64,000 nt of DNA from Acestrorhynchus altus (lineage: Eukaryota; Chordata; Actinopteri; Characiformes; Acestrorhynchidae). The stretch lies in assembly GCA_034509495.1 (NCBI GenBank), contig CM067507.1, positions 28,010,892 to 28,074,891 on the forward strand, given 5' to 3'. Under the pieces are notes generated by a model. It saw nothing but the letters and a program-made list of their open reading frames with translations, ran no database searches and had not been told where the DNA came from. Every line of letters begins with the position of its first letter. Position 1 is the first letter of the stretch. A program made the translations under genes and the position numbers. Positions 56,801 through 64,000 of this stretch are shown here, in pieces.

Positions 56801-58079
56801 TACAACCTATGTATGAGGATTTTGACAGAGAATTAAGTCGCATCCTGTGTGTGTCTTCTCAACGGCAGGAATCTGAATAATACGTACGAGAAACCTGATG
56901 TTCGGAACCACAATCCCACTGACTCCCACACTGTTTTACAGCAGGGTATGGTTGCACATATATACCCACACACACATGCACACACACAAGCACACACACA
57001 CAAAATTAATCTGGTGCTGTTAATGTCATGCAGTCCACTTTCTTCAGGATTATCAGATGTTTTACAAAAATGATATGCTGTTGTTTACTTATTTCTATGG
57101 GTTTTACAATGTTTCTAGATCAGTTTAGGCCTATATTTTAGGACTATCATCAATCCAGCGTTAATATGTTGTAAAATAGTAATATCTTTAATTTAAGTGA
57201 AGGCTACTATGGTGAGCATCATTCATTGATTACAGCCAGCTCACCTTTTCGCAAGTATGAACAATTATGCTGTAAACATAACAGTTTGTAATATGAGTAC
57301 AATTTATGAGACAGCAATGACAGCATTCCAGCTTTCTGCAGTCAGGTTGTTTGGATCAATGCTGTTAATAGATGTCCATTTATATCAGCCTCTACCGGGT
57401 TTGTCTCAGTATCATATCCCCTCATTTTGCTTCATTTTTCTCCAGTTTCATTGGTTTAAATTCCACCATAGATTCATTTCTACTATTTTCACTGCATAGC
57501 TTACTGTTATGATACCTCACAATTGATACTACAGTGACACACAGTAAACACGCACTGAAAATGTTAAATGTAAAATGTAAGAATGTATGCCCGTCATGCT
57601 CGTCATTGACGTAAAATAATAAAATATTCATTGTAATGCCAACGAATGCCCGCTGATTAATTTAAAAGCTAAATTCTATTCAGTATTGTATAATCTAATA
57701 AATTGCTATATTTAGTAATACTGGTAGATCTCTAATATTGTGTTCCATCCTGGTTGTGTTGAAAATGCATGTGTCTCGGCTCTGATTACACTGCTGAAGA
57801 ATCTGATTCTTTCTGCAGATGAACCCATTTCTGAAAACTCTCGACAGAAGCCTACCGAGGTCAGAAGGTAAGAGTGTTCTCTCCTCTGAGGTCCTGCTAT
57901 TAGCGAACCAGATGTTAATGTTCAGACTTGATGATTGATTCCCTGATGTGTTCATTTTTAGTGAGCCCCTACTGATGGAAAGTGCAGAAGCTTCATCTGT
58001 CAACCCTGCGCAGCTTAATAGTGAGGAGTCTTCACCCTCACACATGAGATTCAAGTCCAGATTTTGTACAGTTATGTGA
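44464..58079 (+). CDS. ttc24: TTC24, tetratricopeptide repeat protein 24, 13 coding exons
   Basis: TPR-repeat protein of poorly known function, presumably a protein-binding scaffold. Thirteen exons joined by splice sites and phase give an uninterrupted 592-residue frame (human 582). The ATG at 44,464 (context GACATGG) is the first in frame after a TGA at 44,440; the stop TGA is at 58,077-58,079. Residues about 13-26 are a lysine-rich stretch, residues about 35-390 hold TPR helices, and about 390-592 is a polar tail with no recognised domain. The block 'RACAFNLGAAYVEAGKPHKG' and the 'NTVGLSFSQLKLFPEAAECY' block match the TTC24 family closely and in order. Head-to-head with IQGAP3, as in human. 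Introns between exons 6-7, 8-9 and 12-13 are large and full of repeats. Confidence 0.94.
46212..46250. repeat. (ATTAT)n pentanucleotide repeat
   Basis: About six tandem TATTA units in a TTC24 intron. Confidence 0.85.
47345..47975. repeat. Dispersed fish repeat (TTC24 intron)
   Basis: Contains 'GGTCAGGACTCTACATGACC' on the left and, inverted, 'GTGGGGTCCTGACCATTGAA' near 47,800, so part of it is a fold-back. A phrase shared with 39.1 kb lies at 47,670. The right end 'GTTATGGTTGATCAGTGTA' recurs as 'GTTATGGCTGACCAATGTA' at 49,078, marking two nested or tandem relics (47.3-47.97 and 47.98-49.1 kb). Confidence 0.6.
48721..48914. repeat. Fold-back MITE-like repeat, best copy
   Basis: The terminal arms of about 35 bases, 'CCAGTGTTTCTCAATCCTGG...' and '...GACTGGGACTGAGAACCACTGG', are nearly perfect inverted repeats and are followed by TCTAGA on both sides, a possible target duplication. 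Inserted in the TTC24 intron between exons 4 and 5. Confidence 0.8.
49870..51420 (-). mobile_element. DNA-transposon-like relic with a nested insertion
   Basis: Old dispersed-repeat sequence fills the TTC24 intron between exons 6 and 7. The flanking parts (49,870-50,450 and 50,955-51,420) look like one element: 'GTAGGATTTAGATCTAGATTC...GGCCACTTCAGAACATTCCAG' is followed, after the insert, by 'CAGCTCTTGGGTACTTTGGG'. Between them, 50,450-50,955 is a distinct A-rich, GA-rich block of the 'AAACACAGAAAAAACAAACC...ACACCTGGGACATGATAATG' type. No intact frame remains. Confidence 0.45.
51797..52215 (+). repeat. Dispersed fish repeat family C, copy 2 (TTC24 intron)
   Basis: Same start as copy 1 ('TTTACATTTATGGCATTTAGC', 'AGATGCCCTTATCCAGAGC') but continues further ('TGGACCCCCAGGGAAAGTTT', 'TTCCACCATTTTGGTGCCAG'). 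Confidence 0.75.
52594..52780. repeat. Fold-back MITE-like repeat (TTC24 intron)
   Basis: Arms 'GATCAATGTTTCTTCACCC' and 'GGGTTGAGAAACACTGATC', each bordered by TCTAGA-like sequence. The internal 'GATTCAACTAGGCACC' core is shared with the copies at 22.1 and 62.9 kb. Confidence 0.8.
52854..58079 (+). CDS. ttc24: TTC24 coding exons 7-13: C-terminal tail
   Basis: Exons: 52854-52931, 53094-53167, 53407-53498, 54352-54484, 56869-56945, 57819-57867, 57962-58079 (residues 387-592). Exon 7 ends the TPR part (VSKLSEALQMKLAAQQ); exon 8 is arginine-rich (GPRRRRAVMERSFHRQQ). The rest is charged, serine- and asparagine-rich and low in order, ending SRFCTVM. Exons 8 and 9 join as CTA CA|C CTG; reading through the exon 8 donor would stop at once (CAG TAA). 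The exons are supported by phase and splice sites, not by strong conservation, so small errors are possible here. Confidence 0.8.
53807..53862. repeat. (CT)n microsatellite, ~26 units
   Basis: Perfect CT run in the TTC24 intron between coding exons 9 and 10. Confidence 0.95.
56120..56265. repeat. Short AT-rich tandem repeat, ~50-bp unit
   Basis: About two and a half copies of a unit containing 'ACAATTAGTCATAATTAGTTAATAATCAGT' (given here in parts: ACAATTAGTCATAATTAG and TTAATAATCAGTGAG) in a TTC24 intron. Confidence 0.75.
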
Positions 58080-58650
58080 CCTGCTGTAGACCAGTGCAAT
58101 TTCACATCAAAATAAGGAGGAATTTTGGATCATTTCACGGAGAACCTGAGCTGAGACCTGCAGAATGGCCAGAAGAAGGAAGGACGACTTTGCTGTATTA
58201 TTAATATTAACTGAATCTGCTGATGCCATATGAAAATCTGATCTAGGCACAGTGCTTTCTGCATTTGAAGAATTTGCTGATTCTCTTGGCCTCACAGTCT
58301 AAGTATCCATTAGCACCTGCCACGAACGAGGTCAAGATAACGTATCAATCAATAACACAGATCACAGTTTCCAGTCACGTCTGCGTGAAAGGAGATTTAG
58401 ACCCTACCTTTATAAATGAATGCTCTACTTCTGTCCACAGCAGCAGTGAGTCGGAGGCTGATTCTGAAATTCTTCCTTTATCTGCTGGATTGACTCTTTC
58501 AATGGGAAAGACTCTGTGTCAGCTTAGCTCTGTTACACTAGAAAACAGCATCTGTGCCTGGCTCTACTCCAGGATATTACAAGAAACTCAGTCTGACGGC
58601 CTGTTTGCATGTTGATTTGCTTTTCTGGGATTAAAATTTGGATATTTGTA
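58080..58650 (+). other. ttc24: TTC24 3' UTR
   Basis: Follows the stop codon. A variant signal ATTAAA lies at 58,630-58,635; the next canonical AATAAA is at 59,141, inside a repeat. A 116-codon open frame at 58,265-58,615 has no recognised motif; it is more likely chance or an old exon than a separate gene. Confidence 0.5.
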
Positions 58651-58861
58651 AGACATCTTCACCAAGAATTTGTAAAATATATATTTTTTACATTCAAAGT
58701 TTTCAATGTTTTTCAGTCTTCATTGTTAAAAGGTTTTCATTACACAATTATAACTTCCAATCAAACTTGACTGATTAAAATTTTGGACACAGTAAACATT
58801 TAAAGCACATAACGTTATAGGTACCAAAAATGTGCTTCTTTATTATTTAAACTTGTTTGAG

Positions 58862-59158
58862 CAAAATTGGCCGTGCTCTCTATGGGTGGATAGATGGTGC
58901 TCTCTCTCTCCATATCACCAGTGTGATGCTGGTCGGCACAGGGATCTGGCACTTTCCTCTGAGCACGTTGGCTGCCTGGCAAATATCCAGTGGCAGTGCA
59001 GAAAAGAGGTGGTGGCTGGATTCACAAATATTGGAGGAGACATGCTTGTCTTCCTAGTGTCAGGAGCATGTGATAGGGGAGAGTTCAAACAGGGTTCAGT
59101 AATTAGCAGGTCCGAATTGGGGGGTGGGGGATTGGGATAAAATAAATAAAATTCTGCT
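58862..59158 (+). mobile_element. SINE-like dispersed element
   Basis: Starts 'CAAAATTGGCCGTGCTCTCT', continues 'ATCACCAGTGTGATGCTGG', 'GAGCACGTTGGCTGCCTGGC' and 'AGAGGTGGTGGCTGGATTC', and ends 'GGGGATTGGGATAAAATAAA' with an A-rich tail. It resembles a short interspersed element common in otophysan fishes. The open frames of 102 and 66 codons here are not genes. Confidence 0.6.
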
Positions 59159-59535
59159 TTTATTGGCTAGTTTATGGTATTAATGGCTTACATAACTTTA
59201 TACACAGTAATATACAGCGTATCACCATAGTTTCAATAGTGTAACAAAAACATATTCCTCAGTCATACCAGACATCATTTCTGTCCTCTTAACAATTTGC
59301 AGTTAGCTAACCTTTAGCCTAGGCTTTATCAAATCTTACTGCAAATAATGAAGCCAGACCTTTCCCTTATGTTGTGTGTTTGACTCCAGTTTGGTAGTCA
59401 GCTGAGGTAGTGCAGTTTGTTTTTGACATGGTAAAGAGGTTATAAAAGCCATTTGGTTAGTGTTCGCTTTCAGCCTAGTGTGGATTCTGTTTGCCTTCGT
59501 GCCATTATCTTCATCAACTGCTGAATTTGAGCTCA

Positions 59536-59690
59536 CCCTTTTTGGACCCCGGCACAGGAAAAGCCACGCTCACAAGACCCGGTTCATGTACCAACCCATA
59601 TTCCCATTATGAGCAGAGTTTGGAGGTGATGGAGCTGCTCTCCAGTTTCAACAACATATCTGAAGTCACTGTTGCATTTTTTTAGTTTCC
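59536..59690. repeat. Diverged dispersed repeat, paired with 5.08 kb
   Basis: The phrase 'AAAAGCCACGCTCACAAGAC...GGTTCATGTACCAAC' matches 'AAAAGCCACGATCATAATGC...GGTCATGTAGCAAC' at 5,079-5,112, about 75% identity by eye. The class is unknown. Confidence 0.4.
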
Positions 59691-60266
59691 CCATCTTTGC
59701 CTAGAGCTTTCACTAATTGGACTGTGTTTATGTGAATTTTGGGGGCGTAAATAAGATAAAATTAGCCAAACTCTTATGAAATAGTCTGGGAGTTTTGTAA
59801 TCTACCTGTTTTAGAGAGGAACAACTGTGTTTGAGGTTCACAGCATGTCAGTTCCATGTACCAAACTCTCATTACAAGGAAAATATAGAATTGATATTCT
59901 AGGGCCTGTGAGCCTCATTAAAGCTGACTGGATCATTCTTTGTGAGAGGTCATATGGAGGTTAGCCTGTGAAATCTTTATTTCAGGTTTTCAAAAATATC
60001 CAAAGAGAGGATAAATGTGTCTTGAACTGTAGATGTATCTGTTCCATACGTCCATATTGATGTGTTCTTTAGGGAAACACGGATTAACACTGAACATTCA
60101 ATACTTCTGATCCTTAAGATTCATTTAAGAATTGATCACCACATAGATAAAATGTAGTTTGTCAGTGGTGAATAGAATTTTTACCTTCATATTAAGTTAA
60201 ATGTGTCTTTCATGCTGAGTAAGTTATTAAAACATCAATGTGCAGTAACTGTCATCTGCATTTGCA

Positions 60267-60385
60267 TACACACTCTTAAAAATAAAGTTACTACAAATGG
60301 TTATTTGAGCAATGCCATAGAATGTTTGGTAGCAAAAAGAACTACATTTGTAACTTGTAAAGAGGTGTGCGAAGAACCTTGAAAA
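60267..60385. repeat. MITE-like repeat, partial copy
   Basis: 'CACACTCTTAAAAATAAAG...' followed by 'GCAATGCCATAGAATGTTTGG' and 'GAAGAACCTTGAAA' matches the arms of the palindromic MITE at 17.5 kb. Confidence 0.55.
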
Positions 60386-60998
60386 TTGCTCAAAAATCTT
60401 TACATCAAATCCCAAATTCCCTCATATCTGCACCTGTCATTATATTGAGGCACATAAAACCTACCACTTCACCAGTCATTCTGCTACACTTCTGTATGTT
60501 TATTTTGTTGTCTATTGAAAGAGCTCTCTGATCTCTCACAAATTAAACTGCTTAGCCTTTCAAATAAAACAGAATTGCTCTGCCTGAGACCTTCATTTCC
60601 CAACCACATTGGTTTATCACTTTGTCAATGAATTTGACACACTGTATAGCTGCAGGACAGTTATGGCAGAGAAAAGATCACCTCTACAGGCATATCTATG
60701 CTATTTGTCATTTACAATTTGTTTGATAGCACCCACCACTCCTTTCAATGTAAATAAAATGACGCAACAGGTATTAGATCTGGACCCATAGCTTAATAAT
60801 GCATCATTGCATTTGAGTCTTTCTCAGTGTCCTTTGTGAAGATTGGAAAGGGGCAAGCATTCAACTCCTTAACAACCCAAAATGAAGGTTTTTAAATGGC
60901 AGTTCAATGCAAGCAATCATTTTTGTACAAAAAAATCTGAATAAATGTGCTGAAATTCTACCCCAAGTATCTCAAGTTCAAATCCATGCTGCTTCAAC

Positions 60999-61152
60999 AT
61001 CAGGAGCCAGAGCCAGATAGCGCATAATTGGCCATGCTCTCTCTTGGTGGGTATGGAACTCACTCCCTATCACTCTCACTGTGATTGCAAGTGATTGGGT
61101 GAACCTTAGTGGGTGGGTTAATTGGCAGTACCTAATTGGGAAAAAACAAGGT
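60999..61152 (+). mobile_element. SINE-like element, fragment
   Basis: 'TAATTGGCCATGCTCTCTC', 'TCACTCTCACTGTGATTGC' and 'TTAATTGGCAGTACCTAATT' correspond to parts of the element at 58.86 kb, with the middle deleted. Confidence 0.5.
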
Positions 61153-62050
61153 GTAAAACTTGATAAACATATTATTATAAATAAGACTTTGAGTAGAAAC
61201 AGTGTTGAAACACTGAGCTTCACAAGATAAAAACAAATCAAATAAAAATAAAAACATTTAAATATATACAGGACTACAATCATACCTTTATTTGGCCTTT
61301 TATTGAGAATTTATTGATGCCGGACTATTAGTTTTCAGTTGAATTGGTGACTGACGGACAACCAAAAATGTTGCAATATTTGAAAACATATACATCAATG
61401 TAGAAAAAAGGCAATTATAATTGGGGTTTTTGTGATTAACATTTTAATTCGAGAATGAATCACAAAGCACATCTCAAAGAGAATAATACATGTACCCTTA
61501 TAGCTCCCCTAACACAAACCCTGCATCTTCCCTGTAGTCATCACGACACATAGAGGTGCCCTGTTATCAACACCTACATTTATCTGTAAAGTCTGCAATG
61601 GACTAGATAATGTTGGGCAAAAAAAGTATAGTTTGAAAACATCTAAAAAAATAAAGTTGTTTCTTTTTTACTTGAAGTTTCTTGTACCTATTTTTATTTT
61701 TTTATTATTATTATTGGTTCTCAGGACACATGTTTCATTTCTTTATTTCTATTTGAGTGATTTTCCTAATTGATGTTTTAGGCACATTTCACATTAATAC
61801 TGTTGTGTACAGATGATTCTAGCAGCTGCAATATTACACATGAATAGCATGATTTTAAAAGGAACAGAAACATATTTCTTTAATAAATGCTTAATTAATT
61901 ATTATGACACTGAAATCTTTTGTGTGAAGCTTATTCACACAACATGTCTCCATGTACATGGACAATGTAGCTTTTTCAAACTGTGATCAAAACATTTGTT
62001 AAAATCATTCAAACAAGTTATGTTATTTATGAACTGAGGATCGGGCATGG
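61153..62050. other. Intergenic DNA, nothing recognised
   Basis: AT-rich sequence with short open frames only; no exon, repeat family or regulatory block could be supported. Confidence 0.6.
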
Positions 62051-62051
62051 A

Positions 62052-62056
62052 CGTGT

Positions 62057-62103
<47 letters not shown>

Positions 62104-62126
62104 GCCTCTCTTGCAGAGGAGCTGAA

Positions 62127-62171
<45 letters not shown>

Positions 62172-62210
62172 CTGGAGCTCCACCCCTTTGCTGCTGCTGC
62201 TGCTGCTGCT
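62052..62210. repeat. (GT)n, (GA)n and (CTG)n cluster
   Basis: GT run 62,052-62,101, GA run 62,132-62,170 and seven CTG units at 62,190-62,210, within 160 bases. They lie directly upstream of, or inside, the candidate leader exon. Confidence 0.92.
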
Positions 62211-62219
62211 TTATCATCT

Positions 62220-62450
62220 GGGAATCAGCCCTGAGATCCACACACATCATCACCTGCACACACTCCACGTCCACCTCACCTCTCTCTGCTTATGGTCTCC
62301 AGAACCCCTCCAGCAATGAAGTGGAGTTTTTAGGATGGAGAGAGGAGCACAGCCTCACTGTCTTTCACTGAGGAAGAAGAAACTAAAGGCTTTCCAGCAG
62401 AAGAGTCCAGCTTCTCAGCTTCTCTGTAGGTGAACTCAGCACTGTGTGAG
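62220..62450 (+). other. Candidate non-coding first exon of an unidentified plus-strand gene
   Basis: GC-richer, purine-biased sequence ending GTGTGAG at 62,450 followed by GTAAGA, a strong donor; a second donor-like GTGAAC lies at 62,430. The only ATGs start very short frames, as in a 5' UTR. By human synteny the next plus-strand genes after TTC24 include NAXE and GPATCH4, with HAPLN2 and BCAN nearby. I cannot say which gene this is, or that it is transcribed. Confidence 0.3.
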
Positions 62451-62849
62451 GTAAGACCCCCCTCCCCTTTCATCACTAGAACTGAAGTCAAGCAGTGGTC
62501 TTTGTAAAACTGCAGTTTCTTCTAAAAAGACTTAATTGATTAATGTAAGCTTTGTGTCCATGATTACCTTGAAGGTGCTGAGCTTATACTGGTAGTTCCT
62601 ACAGTCCTGGAGACCACCACTCCTGTGCTGTACCTTTCCCAGCAGCGATAAGGGGCTTACAATTAGTTAAACTGAATCCAGTGTGCTTGATGATGGAAGG
62701 CACAACAAATCAATTGATCAGAATTAACTAGTAATAAACCAAATAGCAATTAAACAAATATCAGACCTGTGAGGATCCGAGGAGAACAGGTTGATCATGA
62801 TAGTCTACAATGTCCTTCACAACAGCCAGACAGCCAAGTTGAATATAGA

Positions 62850-63036
62850 GGCAGGTGTCATCTCAACCCTGTTCCTGGAGGCACCCATACCCTGCATATG
62901 TCAGGGCTTACCCCACTCCCAACACACCCGATTCAACTAATCAGCTCATTAATCTAATTAATTCATTAACCAGCTCGTTAAGCTAAAACATGCAGGGCAG
63001 GGTGCCTCCAGGACCAGGGGTGAGAAACACTGATCT
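62850..63036. repeat. Fold-back MITE-like repeat
   Basis: Arms 'CATCTCAACCCTGTTCCTGG' and 'CCAGGACCAGGGGTGAGAAAC'. The core 'GATTCAACTAATCAGCTC' is mirrored by 'TTAACCAGCTCGTTAAGC'. Confidence 0.75.
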
Positions 63037-63039
63037 TAA

Positions 63040-64000
63040 AGTTTTATTAATCAATGAAGACAAATATCCTTGGAAGACACACTGTTCTAGTATTTCTATG
63101 AGTGTGAAGGTTGGTAGGTGCAGACTGGAGTACCCTTCACCCTCACAGGCATGAGACTTGGAGCAGAAGGCTTACTGAAAATAGACCCCACTCCTGTTGT
63201 GCTTAAGCTCAGTGCCCGAGTGAGACATTCTTGCTTCCATCCAGAGGGTGTGGAGCGTTAATTAAAAGGAGTATTTAAAGCAGAGGAATTTTGAATGGGA
63301 GGTGGGAGGCAAAGCCATGTGGTTCAGAGACTCTATGCCATGGGTTTCTTTGATCCTGTCTTGTGACTGGCCATCAGTGCTGACCGTTCTCCTTTTTGAT
63401 TTGTATGTAGAATATTTCTTCTCTCTAGAGGACTGTCCATTAAACATGGTCATACAGAGGACAAGTTGTCTTATTGACCAATATCTGTCCAGGCCATTTC
63501 CTAAGGAGGATCACTTTGCAAGGTCTTGTTGGTTTCAGATCTAGTGACAATAAAGAGACTTTTACTGTCTGACATGGTGTTTTGTCAAGTAGCCGTTTGA
63601 AGATGAGTAAATTGTCGTCATGAAGGGATACACACGGTTAGCAACAATTACGTGGGCTAAACAATAGTGTGTGGCAGTCAAGCAATGATTTATTGGTAGT
63701 AACAGGCATAAAGTGTGCCAGGAAAACATTACACACATTATCACACCACCTACACCAGTACACCTGTTGACACAAGGTTGGTTGGGTCCATGGATGTAAA
63801 TTGTTTATTGCAAATATATCTGTGTGCCTCAGCAGAGATTGAGATTCATCAAACCATCGACTGCCCAGGTTTGGTGAACCTGTGCCCACTTGCAGCTTGG
63901 GGCAGTCAGGTTTCCACATTGACTTTTTTGTGTTTACTGCACTTTATATATGCATCACCTTAATTTCTGAGGATGTGCACAAGCATTGCACCAAATGAAC
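63040..64000. other. Non-coding DNA, nothing recognised
   Basis: No conserved frame, repeat family or splice-flanked exon could be supported. Open frames of up to 93 codons occur on both strands without recognisable motifs. Confidence 0.55.

Noticed and set aside
58832..59140. 102-codon frame downstream of TTC24
   Set aside because: It is inside a SINE-like element, a fragment of which recurs at 61.0 kb.

Overview
This is vertebrate nuclear DNA, almost certainly from a teleost fish. It has split genes with GT-AG introns, one CpG-rich promoter island, very many (CA)n and (CT)n microsatellites, and numerous decayed Tc1-like transposons and fold-back elements. Several of the dispersed repeats look like families I associate with otophysan fishes (catfish, characins, knifefish). 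That placement is from memory and is not proven here.

Two protein genes can be built exon by exon. (1) IQGAP3, minus strand, 42,014 to 23,586: 38 coding exons that join in frame into 1,646 codons plus a stop, with the full family order of CH domain, IQGAP repeats, WW, IQ motifs, RasGAP-related domain and C-terminal domain. (2) TTC24, plus strand, 44,464 to 58,079: 13 coding exons that join in frame into 592 codons plus a stop, with a tetratricopeptide-repeat protein followed by a polar tail. The genes stand head to head and share a short promoter interval near 42.2-42.5 kb. They form the same divergent pair as in human 1q22.

Left part (1-19.9 kb): no coding exon was found. A CpG-rich block at 19.4-19.9 kb carries CCAAT and GC boxes in minus orientation and a strong minus-strand splice donor at 19,585/19,584. 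By synteny (human order MEF2D-IQGAP3-TTC24) this is most likely the promoter and non-coding first exon of mef2d. Bases 1-19,584 would then be its first intron, filled with Tc1 relics, a LINE fragment, two minisatellites and microsatellites.

Middle (19.9-23.5 kb): repeat-rich spacer between the mef2d-like promoter and the 3' end of IQGAP3.

Right part (58.1-64 kb): TTC24 3' UTR, a SINE-like element, MITE-like repeats, and at 62.2-62.45 kb a candidate non-coding first exon of the next plus-strand gene (identity unknown).

I see no prokaryotic-type system, CRISPR array, or tRNA or rRNA gene. The points most worth a second look are a GC-AG intron in IQGAP3, an altered arginine-finger loop in its GAP-related domain, upstream ORFs in the TTC24 leader, a near-perfect 42-bp-arm hairpin just inside TTC24 intron 1, and a perfect 249-base dinucleotide tract beside an IQGAP3 splice donor.
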